Part shown: one piece after another, positions 8,528-16,561 of the stretch
Numbering within the stretch: the first letter of the stretch is position 1
How the letters are laid out: each line of letters begins with the position of its first letter
Assembly: GCF_963677155.1 (NCBI RefSeq)
Contig: NZ_OY781884.1
Span: 723,501 to 787,500 of the forward strand
Length of the DNA stretch: 64,000 bases
DNA from: an uncultured Draconibacterium sp.
GTDB lineage: Bacteria > Bacteroidota > Bacteroidia > Bacteroidales > Prolixibacteraceae
Direction: 5' to 3'
Program-made: the position numbers and the translations under genes
Notes under the pieces: generated by a model
Told to the model about the DNA's origin: nothing
Seen by the model: the letters and a program-made list of their open reading frames with translations, nothing else
The model's database searches: none

Positions 8528-9358
8528 TTAATCCAGTTTAATCCGGTTCAGATGCAGTCCTTCGCTTTGAACAGAGCGGGCATATTTCACTGCCGGCTTT
8601 CCAAAAAGTAATACACCTGCTATTACATGATCTTCGGGAAGGCCAATTTTAACTCCTAATTCAGGAACGATATCGCGAATTATCCATTTTACAAAACCAT
8701 TCCATAACGTTCCAATGCCGTTACTATTGGCCAGCAGTTCGAAATAGCTTAAGGCGATAGTGCCGTCGGTTTCGGGTGTGGCAACTGTTTTAGGTGCCGA
8801 GGCAATCAATAAATGCGGAGCATTACGGAAAATAACATCGATTTGTTTGCTGAACCACAAACGCTGAAAGTCGTTCATAAATGCCATTCGTTCAGGAAGT
8901 CTTCCTTCATCGAAAGCTTTTTTAATCCCTGCATAAGCCTGCTCTCTTAACTTTGCCAGATCATCCTTATTATCGACTACCGAAAGCAGCACCGCATTTT
9001 TGTTGTGCCCTGTTGGAGCGTAAGCTGCCGTTGCCAGCAATTCATGTATCAGTTCCGGCGCCAACTCATCTGCTTTGAATTTACGGATAGAACGACGCGT
9101 TTTCACTAACTGAGCCAGTTTATCCGGTTCTACAATATTCTTTTTAACCGGAATACTGTCTTCCGGATTCTTCCCGAGGATTGACAGTGCAGCCGTAGGA
9201 CAAATTGCCAAACAATGCTGACATTTTATACACTGCGCTTCTTTACCTTCTTTTATCTCCGGATATTCACTTTTTGGATTGATTACCAATGTTGGGCAAT
9301 CGGCGGCACACAAACCACATTGGGTACATTTCTGCTTATCTATTTTAAAATCGATCAT
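8528..9358 (-). CDS. Nitroreductase fused to an N-terminal 2[4Fe-4S] ferredoxin domain
   Basis: The 276-residue protein has two ferredoxin motifs at the N terminus (CTQCGLCAADCP near residues 11-22 and CIKCQHCLAICP near 44-55) followed by a nitroreductase domain beginning at the RRSIRKFK segment near residue 90, with YAPTGHNKNAV for FMN binding. Such fusions pass electrons from iron-sulfur clusters to flavin for reduction of nitro or quinone compounds; the true substrate is unknown. The start at 9358 is chosen because a -7 box lies at 9380-9387, inside the longer reading frame, so the upstream codons would not be transcribed. It lies next to the cassette-like M23 region and the arsenic genes, but is monocistronic. 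Confidence 0.9.
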   Translation of the reverse strand: MIDFKIDKQKCTQCGLCAADCPTLVINPKSEYPEIKEGKEAQCIKCQHCLAICPTAALSILGKNPEDSIPVKKNIVEPDKLAQLVKTRRSIRKFKADELAPELIHELLATAAYAPTGHNKNAVLLSVVDNKDDLAKLREQAYAGIKKAFDEGRLPERMAFMNDFQRLWFSKQIDVIFRNAPHLLIASAPKTVATPETDGTIALSYFELLANSNGIGTLWNGFVKWIIRDIVPELGVKIGLPEDHVIAGVLLFGKPAVKYARSVQSEGLHLNRIKLD

Positions 9359-9379
9359 TTTGGTTTCGTTTTGGTAATG

Positions 9380-9387
9380 CAAATATA
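9380..9387 (-). promoter_or_regulatory. -7 promoter box of the nitroreductase gene
   Basis: TATATTTG on the minus strand, 21 bases before the ATG at 9358. It decides the start of the gene, leaving a leader of about 15 bases. Confidence 0.65.
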
Positions 9388-9503
9388 GCAGTTGCGTCGA
9401 AAACACACTTTTTACATTTTCGCGAAAGACCTAAAACAAAAAACAGGTAACATTTAGCGGTAAATTGTATGAATTGTGGCAGATTTCATGGTTGTTTCCT
9501 ATC

Positions 9504-10452
9504 AAACCGCTACGCAGTTTGAGCGGGTTACAAACCTTGATTTTACTACATTACCTACCATTACTTATACAAAATATTGGCGGTAGTATTTTTAATTTAT
9601 CCCCATGTTTTTGGGGTTGCCATAACCATATCCTATATTTGGATTCCAGTATCCATAAGTCCAAATTCCAGCTGATGGTGTTGTATAAGTTGAGTTTTGC
9701 TGCCAATGATAAAACTCATCATTACTACTTTCATCACTTCGATAAAACCTAATTTCTAAATGCAAATGTGGCCCACCAACAGTTCCGGAGTATAGATTTT
9801 CAGATACGATATCTCCTTTATTTACTTGTGTTCCATCCATAAACAAGTTATTACTTTCATCTTCATCTAGGTCAATATGAGCATAAATACTTACTAGTTT
9901 CCCGAGTAAATTATTTTCATCATCATAAATATCTTTTGTAATTGTCAGATGATGTCTGTATTTAGGATTGTCTCTATAAGTGTGAACGATTCCATCGTGT
10001 GCAGCATATAATGTAACATCAGTTGAATTATTTGGGTGTATGTCTAAAGCTGGATGATATTGAACACCGTTTGTTACAAATCCAAAATATTTACCTATAG
10101 TGTAAGCTGTTTTTAGTTGTCCTTCAGGGTTTTGAAAAGGATGGTTGTAATCAATACGTCTTGCAAAATGTACGTATTTATTTATTTCATTTCTAAGACT
10201 TTCGTTGTCAGTATTGTAATAATTGGGCGTTAATAAATCCTGGAATTCCCCATTTTCATTTGACTCATACCAAGTATCGTCAATACTATTGGTAGTGTCA
10301 TCGTTTTTACTACAACTGGTTAGAATTATTAAAAATACAATAAAGTGAATAATATGTAGTTTCATAATTGATTATGACTTACAAAAAATGCAATGGTTTA
10401 ATTGATATTACCGCCAACTTCCCGCTAATCGCTACCAGTTGAGCTTGTTAAC
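9504..10452. mobile_element. Candidate single-gene cassette carrying the M23 peptidase
   Basis: The M23 gene is flanked by related sequences in the same orientation: 9504-9531 (with core CGCTACGCAGTTTGAGC) and 10427-10452 (with core CGCTACCAGTTGAGC). Inside them lies a 9-base inverted pair, TTGGCGGTA at 9577-9585 and TACCGCCAA at 10409-10417. The left flank also folds on itself (CCGCT/AGCGG). The interior is visibly richer in A and T than the ars operon and fabF. No integrase or transposase is present. The arrangement resembles single-gene insertions bounded by imperfect palindromes in Bacteroidota; the mechanism is inferred. Confidence 0.45.
9592..10365 (-). CDS. M23-family (LytM-like) peptidase lipoprotein
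   Basis: The 257-residue product has a lipoprotein signal with lipobox LTSC (cysteine at residue 18) and a zinc peptidase core: HPALDIHP near residue 105, where the first histidine and the aspartate match the HxxxD metal motif, YAAHDGIV, and GGPHLHLEIRF near residue 198 carrying the HxH motif. All expected metal ligands seem present, so it is probably active, cutting peptidoglycan cross-links or proteins at the cell surface. It is visibly AT-rich, isolated, and bounded by matching flanking repeats, which suggests recent arrival. Confidence 0.88.
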   Translation of the reverse strand: MKLHIIHFIVFLIILTSCSKNDDTTNSIDDTWYESNENGEFQDLLTPNYYNTDNESLRNEINKYVHFARRIDYNHPFQNPEGQLKTAYTIGKYFGFVTNGVQYHPALDIHPNNSTDVTLYAAHDGIVHTYRDNPKYRHHLTITKDIYDDENNLLGKLVSIYAHIDLDEDESNNLFMDGTQVNKGDIVSENLYSGTVGGPHLHLEIRFYRSDESSNDEFYHWQQNSTYTTPSAGIWTYGYWNPNIGYGYGNPKNMGIN

Positions 10453-10467
10453 TCATTTTAAATCCGG

Positions 10468-11499
10468 TTAATACTTCCACTTATTAGCTAACCTCACCAG
10501 CGAGAGCATTACCGGCACTTCAACCAAAACACCAACTACCGTTACCATTGCAGCCGGAGATTGCAGGCCGAACAAAGCAATTGCTACGGCCACTGCCAAC
10601 TCGAAAAAATTACTGGCACCGATCATTGCAGCCGGAGAGCAAATGGCGTGTGGTAATTTCAATTTTCTTCCGCCAAACCAGGCAATAAAAAAGATAAAAT
10701 AAGTTTGAATAACCAGCGGAATGGCAACCAAAACAATAATAAGCGGATTTTTAACGATAATATTTCCCTGGAAAGCAAACAACAATACCAATGTAAGCAA
10801 CAGGGCTATTATTGAAACCGGTTTAAACTTCGGCAAAAAGTTGTGCGTAAACCATTCTTCACCCTTTTGTTTAACAAGCATTTTGTGAGTAATATAACCG
10901 GCCAGAAGCGGCACTACCACAAATACAACAATACTGGAAACCAGCGTGTCGTACGGAATGATTATATTTGTAATTCCCAGCAACAATCCTACAATCGGGA
11001 TAAAAGCAACCAAAATAATCAGGTCGTTAACCGAAACCTGCACCAGCGTGTAGTTCGGATCTCCGTTGGTTAAATAACTCCACACAAACACCATTGCTGT
11101 ACACGGTGCTGCCCCCAACAGAATTGCTCCGGCAATGTATTCGCCAGCCTGCTCGGGCGAAATAAAAGCCGAATATATTTTTGAGAAAAAGATCCAGGCA
11201 AAAAATGCCATGGTAAATGGTTTTATCAGCCAGTTTACAACTAACGTAAGGATTAAACCTTTTGGGCGTTTGCCCACATTCCTGATACTTGAGAAATCAA
11301 CCTGAAGCATCATGGGATAAATCATCATCCAGATTAAAATAGCAACCGGAATGTTTACTTTGTAAATTTCCATGTTGCTCAATACCTCTATGCTATCTCC
11401 GGCAAAATGTCCAATGCCAATTCCCACAGCAATACAAATTGCCACCCACAAACTCAGGTATTTCTCAAAAAAACCGATTTGCTTTTTGTTGTTGCCCAT
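10468..11499 (-). CDS. acr3: Arsenite efflux transporter, ACR3 family
   Basis: The 343-residue protein has about ten hydrophobic segments and the ACR3 features: [19 protein letters not shown] near residue 50, the conserved [20 protein letters not shown] near 125-145 with the cysteine important for arsenite transport, and [25 protein letters not shown] near 285. It exports As(III) across the inner membrane using the proton gradient. The ATG at 11499 is preferred over a TTG 12 bases earlier. It is the last gene of arsR-arsC-acr3, 34 bases after arsC. Its stop lies beside the right-hand repeat of the cassette-like element. Confidence 0.93.
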   Translation of the reverse strand: MGNNKKQIGFFEKYLSLWVAICIAVGIGIGHFAGDSIEVLSNMEIYKVNIPVAILIWMMIYPMMLQVDFSSIRNVGKRPKGLILTLVVNWLIKPFTMAFFAWIFFSKIYSAFISPEQAGEYIAGAILLGAAPCTAMVFVWSYLTNGDPNYTLVQVSVNDLIILVAFIPIVGLLLGITNIIIPYDTLVSSIVVFVVVPLLAGYITHKMLVKQKGEEWFTHNFLPKFKPVSIIALLLTLVLLFAFQGNIIVKNPLIIVLVAIPLVIQTYFIFFIAWFGGRKLKLPHAICSPAAMIGASNFFELAVAVAIALFGLQSPAAMVTVVGVLVEVPVMLSLVRLANKWKY

Positions 11500-11533
11500 T
11501 TTTTGTTTCAATAGCCGTTATACAAAAGTCAAC

Positions 11534-11959
11534 CTATAGTTGTGGTTTAATCTCTTCCTCGTATAATTTGTAAAAACGTTCTTTAATTTCGTCGCGTACC
11601 CGGATAAACTCACTCCAGATAAACTCATCGGTACCGGTAGCATGCGACGGATCGTCGAACCCGATATGCAGGCGGTGTTTTACTTCTCCGAAAAAAGCAG
11701 GGCAGTTTTCGTTTGCACCACCACAAACAGTAATTACATAATCCCATTTATCGTTCAAAAATTTCTGAACTGAATCGGAAGTATGCCCGCTGATATCGAT
11801 ACTAATTTCGGCCATTGCTTTAACAGCTTTACGGTTGAGTTTTCCGGAAGCTTCGGTACCTCCTGATTCAACCTGAATACGCTCATCGAACGATTTTAAA
11901 AAGCCGTGTGCCATCTGGCTGCGACAACTATTTCCTGTACAAAGAATTAATACTTTCAT
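11534..11959 (-). CDS. arsC: Arsenate reductase, low-molecular-weight phosphatase type
   Basis: The 141-residue protein starts with the catalytic loop LILCTGNSCRSQMAHG (CX5R with cysteine at residue 7) and keeps the aspartate loop in FDDPSHATGT near residue 101, with a further cysteine pair candidate at ITVCGGANENCPAFFG (residues 78-86). This is the thioredoxin-coupled arsenate reductase family. It makes As(III) for export by the following acr3 gene. It starts 25 bases after the end of arsR, so the three genes form one operon. Confidence 0.93.
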   Translation of the reverse strand: MKVLILCTGNSCRSQMAHGFLKSFDERIQVESGGTEASGKLNRKAVKAMAEISIDISGHTSDSVQKFLNDKWDYVITVCGGANENCPAFFGEVKHRLHIGFDDPSHATGTDEFIWSEFIRVRDEIKERFYKLYEEEIKPQL

Positions 11960-11984
11960 TTTCTATTCTAACTAAATATTACTG

Positions 11985-12317
11985 TTATTTACATTCAAAA
12001 TCTCCCGCGTTCAGACCATTTAAGAACTGTTCGATTACCGCTTTTACCTCGGTAATTTTCTCCGGATTCAAACAATATTTTGTTCTTACTCCTTCAATGT
12101 GCCCCTGGATCAAGCCGGCTGCTTTTAACTCTTTAATGTGCTGATTTACGGTGGTTCTGCCCAATGGCAATTCTTCCGAAAGATCGCCGGTTATGCAACT
12201 GTTTGCTTCCGACAAGTACTGCAAAATTTTTAAACGTGCCGGGTGTGCCAACACCTTAAACCAGAAGGCCTGCGTTTTCAGTTCCTCATCGAATAAATCT
12301 GTTTTTGATTGTACCAT
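11985..12317 (-). CDS. arsR: ArsR-family winged-helix repressor (ars operon 1)
   Basis: The 110-residue protein has the ArsR fold, with the recognition helix in LGRTTVNQHIKELKAAGLI (residues 52-70) and the wing at about 71-83. Cysteines at residues 41 (ANSCITGDL), 82 (TKYCLN) and 109 (FECK) are candidates for As(III) binding; the first two are also present in the second ArsR at 18069-18368. It is expected to repress its own operon until arsenite binds. An operator candidate overlaps its promoter at 12335-12367. Confidence 0.9.
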   Translation of the reverse strand: MVQSKTDLFDEELKTQAFWFKVLAHPARLKILQYLSEANSCITGDLSEELPLGRTTVNQHIKELKAAGLIQGHIEGVRTKYCLNPEKITEVKAVIEQFLNGLNAGDFECK

Positions 12318-12334
12318 TACTGTTTCTTTTGACG

Positions 12335-12367
12335 CAAATATACGTCAAAATAAATTTAGACGTATAT
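12335..12367 (-). promoter_or_regulatory. Promoter and operator of ars operon 1
   Basis: On the minus strand the -7 box TATATTTG lies at 12335-12342. It overlaps the left arm of the perfect inverted repeat ATATACGTC (12338-12346) and GACGTATAT (12359-12367). An ArsR dimer bound there would block the polymerase. Confidence 0.7.
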
Positions 12368-12427
12368 ATACATCTAAACAAATCATTAAATAATGGTAAA
12401 CTGATTATCAGCTTGAAAAAATGGGAT

Positions 12428-13360
12428 TTAGAACCACTCGCGTTTTCGGAAAATAAGAATACCGATAAGTGCCAGAACTACTGAAATTCCGAGGATGAGA
12501 AAAAATGCCCAACGATGCGTTTCCAGATTGTTTGGCACGTTCATACCGTAAAAACTGGCCACAAGTGTCGGGATCATTAAAATTATGGAAATAGACGCCA
12601 ACTGTTTCATTACCACATTCAGGTTGTTTGAAATAACCGAAGCAAAAGCATCCATCATTCCACTCTGAATGTCGGAGTAGATTTGTGCCATATCAAGCGC
12701 CTGTTTGTTTTCAATAATGGCATCTTCCAGCAAATCTTCGTTGATCTCGCTAATCGAGCGCCGGTTACCATTTTTCAACTTGGCTAAAACCAGCTCGTTG
12801 GCTTTTATCGAAGTGATAAAAAACACCAGGCACTTTTCCATTTTCAGCAAACGGTTCAGCTCTTTGTTTCGGATCGATTTTTCCAGATCCTGCTCAATAA
12901 TGGCTGTTTGCTGGTTAATATATTTTAAGTAACGCAAATAAGTATTGGCAGTGCGCAGGAAGAGTTTTAGCGCAAAATTCAGCACGTCTTTCACCGGGCG
13001 GATATTATCGCGGTACAGCGACGGACTATCGTAAGGCAACACCTCGTTTTCAACCTGGCAGATGGTAATGGTAAAACTATCAGTCATAAAAATACCGAGC
13101 GGCACCGTAAAATACGGAACTCCGTTATCTTTATCGGGTACCGGAATACGAATAATGATCAGCGACCAATCATCGTCGTGCTCAATCCTCGAACGCTCAT
13201 CGGCATCAAGAATATCGCGCACAACATCCTGCGGTACATTAAAATCTTTAGTAAGTAGTTCTATTTCGTTGGCGTTGGGTTGCGTAACGTTAATCCAGCA
13301 ACCGCTTTCCGGCTTTTCAATTTCGTTGTATCCACCAAAGGTTTTGAAAATTTTCAACAT
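12428..13360 (-). CDS. corA: CorA-family magnesium/divalent cation transporter
   Basis: The 310-residue protein has the CorA build: a large soluble N-terminal domain, a long helix near 190-245, and two C-terminal membrane helices (about 250-270 and 284-302) with the pore motif YGMNVPNN between them. The tail RKREWF is short and basic as usual. It takes up Mg2+ (or a related ion) through a pentamer in the inner membrane. The leader is unusual: an AGAGGAGG Shine-Dalgarno seven bases before the ATG, a hairpin immediately upstream, and a promoter about 130 bases away. Confidence 0.92.
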   Translation of the reverse strand: MLKIFKTFGGYNEIEKPESGCWINVTQPNANEIELLTKDFNVPQDVVRDILDADERSRIEHDDDWSLIIIRIPVPDKDNGVPYFTVPLGIFMTDSFTITICQVENEVLPYDSPSLYRDNIRPVKDVLNFALKLFLRTANTYLRYLKYINQQTAIIEQDLEKSIRNKELNRLLKMEKCLVFFITSIKANELVLAKLKNGNRRSISEINEDLLEDAIIENKQALDMAQIYSDIQSGMMDAFASVISNNLNVVMKQLASISIILMIPTLVASFYGMNVPNNLETHRWAFFLILGISVVLALIGILIFRKREWF

Positions 13361-13482
13361 GGTATTACCTCCTCTGTTTTTTACCGGCAGGGAGGCAATG
13401 TGGCTCCTAGCGGTAAGAGTTATTTTTTAATTCTCGATGATACGGGCCTTCGTCCATATTAATTTTCGTTGTTTTTTTAATT
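13361..13482 (-). promoter_or_regulatory. Structured corA leader with possible ribosome-site switch
   Basis: On the minus strand, the transcript would begin near 13482. A hairpin at 13381-13416 pairs TTACCG with CGGTAA and GGAG with CTCC. The strand CCTCC inside this hairpin could instead pair with GGAGG of the Shine-Dalgarno at 13368-13375. Hairpin formed means the ribosome site is free; the alternative pairing hides it. No T tract is present, so control would act on translation. It does not match the M-box consensus that I can recall. Confidence 0.45.
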
Positions 13483-13488
13483 CGCTTG

Positions 13489-13496
13489 CAAAGGTA
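13489..13496 (-). promoter_or_regulatory. -7 promoter box of corA
   Basis: TACCTTTG on the minus strand matches the consensus exactly, and sets a leader of about 120 bases. Confidence 0.6.
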
Positions 13497-13673
13497 GTTT
13501 TAAACGGCCAAACCCCGACCTTTGTTTTAAAAAATATGTTAATGAACTCTTAATACCTCACCAAACCAGGGTCATTAACAACTCGATAAGAAATGTTAAC
13601 TCTAATTAACTTTAATTCTGTTCAACAATATATTTAATGCACTACCTTTAAACCCGGAAACAAAAGAAACCGT

Positions 13674-13997
13674 ATGAGATGGATTTTTTACATAGTATGT
13701 TTTTTGCTTCTCGGAATCAATTCCGCAGGCAAAGATGTACTTCCGTCTCTGCCAACTTCGCGCGAAACATCTTGCGCTAAACAGATCAATCAGACGATCA
13801 TAATCTCTCCCGATCAATTTATTTCGGAAGATTTGGATACCGAATATTTTGCTCCGGGTTCGGGAATAATAGTTTCGAACGAGCTACCTTCTTATTTCTC
13901 CGAGAAGGGAAAAGCTGTTGATGCTTGTCCGCCGGATGAGTACTCCTTTCTTTTATCGGCCTGGTTGATTGACCTTCCACCACCCTCTTTAGTGTGA
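13674..13997 (+). CDS. Small exported protein of unknown function
   Basis: The 107-residue frame starts MRWIFYIVCFLLLGINSAG, a plausible signal peptide cut after NSA, and then has no recognised domain. Two cysteines (in SCAKQ near residue 34 and ACPPDE near 84) could form a disulfide. A TACCTTTA about 30 bases upstream is one base off the -7 consensus. It lies about 100 bases before the next small gene on the same strand and may be co-transcribed with it. Coding is plausible but not certain. Confidence 0.5.
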   Translation: MRWIFYIVCFLLLGINSAGKDVLPSLPTSRETSCAKQINQTIIISPDQFISEDLDTEYFAPGSGIIVSNELPSYFSEKGKAVDACPPDEYSFLLSAWLIDLPPPSLV

Positions 13998-14097
13998 TCT
14001 AAAAGCGAGTATCTCTGTGTCATTACAAAATAATTTGGCAGGCTTATACTCATCTTTCATTCAGAGAAAAACAATTATTCACACTAAAAAAATAATC

Positions 14098-14490
14098 ATG
14101 AGAACAATCGTAGATACTAATGAATACGCACAAAATCAAGCAATCCACCTTGAAAAAGTTAATGATAGTTCAAACCAGGTAGAAATAACAGAGGTAAACT
14201 ATAATTCAGATAGCAACCTGGAACTTTTGCTTCAGTCGCCTTTGTTTATTCGTACGCCACGAAACATAAAAATTACGGAAGACCGGCTGACATTAACACT
14301 GGAAGAATTTGTTCGGGCCGATTACCCCGATCGTGCGCCGGAGTTTGCCTGGGCCAGCGTTTTTTACCACAGCTATGTACGCTTTCATCACATCTCGTTT
14401 TTGCTACCGGGCGATGATTTTTACATGATAAAATCGGCCGTACTTCCTGAAGCCCTTTACCTGAAAATTGTTTTAGGAATGGCGGATTAA
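14098..14490 (+). CDS. Conserved-looking protein of unknown function
   Basis: The ATG at 14098 gives a 130-residue cytoplasmic protein; a longer frame begins at 14017, but its first 27 residues look like untranslated leader. The N-terminal third is polar and Asn/Gln-rich; the C-terminal part (IKITEDRLTLTLEEFVRADYPDRAPEF and later) has balanced composition and reads like a folded small domain. No family was recognised. It is followed by a long inverted repeat at 14522-14588. Confidence 0.6.
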   Translation: MRTIVDTNEYAQNQAIHLEKVNDSSNQVEITEVNYNSDSNLELLLQSPLFIRTPRNIKITEDRLTLTLEEFVRADYPDRAPEFAWASVFYHSYVRFHHISFLLPGDDFYMIKSAVLPEALYLKIVLGMAD

Positions 14491-14521
14491 CACAATATTT
14501 TTGTTTTTTTATAACCATATA

Positions 14522-14588
14522 AACCTGAGTTTTACTTTAGAATACTTTCCCTTTTGGGCTTTGCTATTTTAAAGTAAAAACTCAGGTT
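14522..14588. repeat. Long inverted repeat, 18-19 bp arms
   Basis: The arms 14522-14539 (AACCTGAGTTTTACTTTA) and 14570-14588 pair over their whole length apart from one extra base, with a 30-base loop. There is no T tract directly after either arm, so this is not a simple terminator. It may be a small MITE-like element or an RNA hairpin protecting the end of the upstream message. Confidence 0.75.
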
Positions 14589-14655
14589 AAGTTCATCGAA
14601 AGGGGGTAAGTCGCAACGACTACCCTCTTTCATTTTGTATCAATATAGTTACTTT

Positions 14656-15429
14656 TTAAGCCTTGATTTTTTCGTATAAGCCCAACAGTTTTGTTTGGTA
14701 AATTTCTTTAATCTGCTCTTCGGCTTCTCCAATAGGTTTTACCGGAATCAAATCTTTCACCTCATCAGCCAACATTCCTGATTTAAAGAAAATAGAAAGC
14801 GATTTTTTCAATGTCGCTTCCACTGCTTTTTTTGCTTCTTCTTCATCCAATCCGGTGGCTTCTGCAACTTTTAGCATTTCTTCCCACTGGAACCAGAAAT
14901 AAGTAGGTAACATTGCTGAAACGATGGCGTACCCTTCCAGTTTGTTTTCTGTCACTTCGAAGTTTTTACCTAAAACTTTCACCAGTTTCAGAAAACTCTT
15001 CTTGGCTTTTTTATTGGTTTCAGGATGAAAAGACACAGGATTGTATCCCTTGTTAATAAAGGAAGTAGCATTAGGAATCATCCGAACAACTTTTGAAGTT
15101 CCCAAAGCACCGGTAATCTTTTCGATTGTTACTTTTGGAGCCAGTGAAAGTACCTGCGTATCTTCTGTAACAACATCTTTAATCGCCGCTAACGTTTCTG
15201 CCATTACCGACGGATGAACAGCTAAAACTACCAATTGCTGTTTTGCGGCATCTTGTGCCGACTTTGCAATTTCAATCGCCGGAAATAATTCTTTAAGCGC
15301 ACTCAGCGTTTCGATGTTTGGTTCGAATACTTTTACATTCTCAAAAGCAACTTTTTTGTTTTGAAACGCCTGTAAAAAAATCTTTGTGATCCGTCCGCCA
15401 CCAATAAATCCAATGGTTTTTGTTTTCAC
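14656..15429 (-). CDS. Pyrroline-5-carboxylate reductase-like NAD(P)-binding protein
   Basis: The 257-residue protein starts with a Rossmann motif IGFIGGGRITKIF (residues 6-18) and has the ProC-like VVLAVHP (residues 67-73), VVRMIPNATSFINKG near 113-127 and a helical C-terminal dimer domain. It resembles ProC but the middle and C-terminal part differ from the standard SGSxPAY motif (here IVSAMLPTYFW), so proline synthesis is doubtful. The start codon is GTG. It is the last gene of the minus-strand arsenic-type cluster, 30 bases after the permease, and may act on a small metabolite linked to that system. Confidence 0.75.
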   Translation of the reverse strand: MKTKTIGFIGGGRITKIFLQAFQNKKVAFENVKVFEPNIETLSALKELFPAIEIAKSAQDAAKQQLVVLAVHPSVMAETLAAIKDVVTEDTQVLSLAPKVTIEKITGALGTSKVVRMIPNATSFINKGYNPVSFHPETNKKAKKSFLKLVKVLGKNFEVTENKLEGYAIVSAMLPTYFWFQWEEMLKVAEATGLDEEEAKKAVEATLKKSLSIFFKSGMLADEVKDLIPVKPIGEAEEQIKEIYQTKLLGLYEKIKA

Positions 15430-15459
15430 TTTTTTGAGTTTTATTGTTAGTTGAAATAG

Positions 15460-16503
15460 TTACATCACATAGTTAAAAATGAAGCCCACAATTACAATTC
15501 CGGTAGCAACAATGCCCACAAATGCAGCTATTAATTGCCACTTTAGAACCTTTTTCAGGATGATAATTTCGGGGAGCGACAGGGCAATTACCGACATCAT
15601 AAATGCCAGTGCAGTTCCCAGCGACACTCCCTTCTCGATGAGTACACTAACAATTGGGATAATTCCGGCCGCGTTGGAATACATGGGAACACCCATTAAA
15701 ATGGCCAACGGAACACCGTACCAGTTTTCTTTACCGAGCAGCGAACTTAGAAAATCTTCGGGAACATAACCATGTGCTCCTGCCCCAACAGCAATACCGA
15801 TTATAATGTAAATCCAGATTTTGCCTACAATTTCGCGAACCGAATCAAATCCTTTCTGAATACGGTCACTAAAAGAAAGCTTTTCTTCTTCGATGCCCTC
15901 TGCATTTGCTTTTACACTATACACCCAATCGGCTACATATTTTTCCATTTTCAGTATACCGATCAGCCACCCTGAGAAAATGGCAATCGTTAAACCGGTT
16001 ACCACATAAATAATTGCCACCTTCCAGCCAAACAGGCCAACCAGCAAAACTAGTGCGACCTCGTTTACCATAGGCGCTGCAATTAGAAACGAAAAAGTAA
16101 CGCCGATGGGAATTCCTGCCTCAACAAAACCTAAAAACAAAGGAATTGCCGAGCACGAGCAAAAAGGAGTTACGATACCCAACAAAGCAGCCATTATATT
16201 TCCGGTAAACAGCGATTTTCCCTGCAACATTTTCCGGGTCTTCTCGGTAGAAAAATAGCTTCGAATAACGCCCACTCCAAAAATTATCAGTACCAACAGT
16301 AGCATTACTTTGGGCACTTCGAAAATAAAAAAGCGCAGTGTTTCGGTTAAATGTTTTCCGGCTGTCATTCCTGCCACATCATCGATAATTAAATCGGCAA
16401 TATTTTGCAGGTTCATATACAACAATAGCCATACAGGCATCATAAAAAGCGGTAGTAACCAACCGTTTGTTTTTCTGTTAAAAAAAATCACTTTCTCTAT
16501 CAT
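15460..16503 (-). CDS. ArsP/DUF318-type permease
   Basis: The 347-residue membrane protein has about eight hydrophobic segments and the family signature TPFCSCSAIPLFLGF near residue 113, followed by GIPIGVTFSFLIAAPMVNEV. A second repeat of the pattern is seen in the C-terminal half (MGVPMYSNAAGIIP near 275). The family includes ArsP, which exports trivalent methyl and aromatic arsenicals, as well as uncharacterised permeases. The cytoplasmic loop near 190-220 is highly charged. The start is the ATG at 16503 after a GTG. Its place directly after ArsG- and ArsF-like genes supports a role in organoarsenical export. Confidence 0.85.
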   Translation of the reverse strand: MIEKVIFFNRKTNGWLLPLFMMPVWLLLYMNLQNIADLIIDDVAGMTAGKHLTETLRFFIFEVPKVMLLLVLIIFGVGVIRSYFSTEKTRKMLQGKSLFTGNIMAALLGIVTPFCSCSAIPLFLGFVEAGIPIGVTFSFLIAAPMVNEVALVLLVGLFGWKVAIIYVVTGLTIAIFSGWLIGILKMEKYVADWVYSVKANAEGIEEEKLSFSDRIQKGFDSVREIVGKIWIYIIIGIAVGAGAHGYVPEDFLSSLLGKENWYGVPLAILMGVPMYSNAAGIIPIVSVLIEKGVSLGTALAFMMSVIALSLPEIIILKKVLKWQLIAAFVGIVATGIVIVGFIFNYVM

Positions 16504-16561
16504 CACTTTCCTATTCGTGTTTTTACGAACTAATTCTTTAAATTTTTTTTACGATCGATTC

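Noticed and set aside
9504-10452. Classical integron attC cassette
   Set aside because: The flanks lack the standard GTTRRRY and RYYYAAC core sites in the right order and no integrase is in the window; only the looser idea of a cassette with imperfect palindromic ends is kept.
13361-13482. Known M-box magnesium riboswitch
   Set aside because: The leader is short and lacks the conserved M-box cores that I can recall; it is reported only as an unassigned structured leader.
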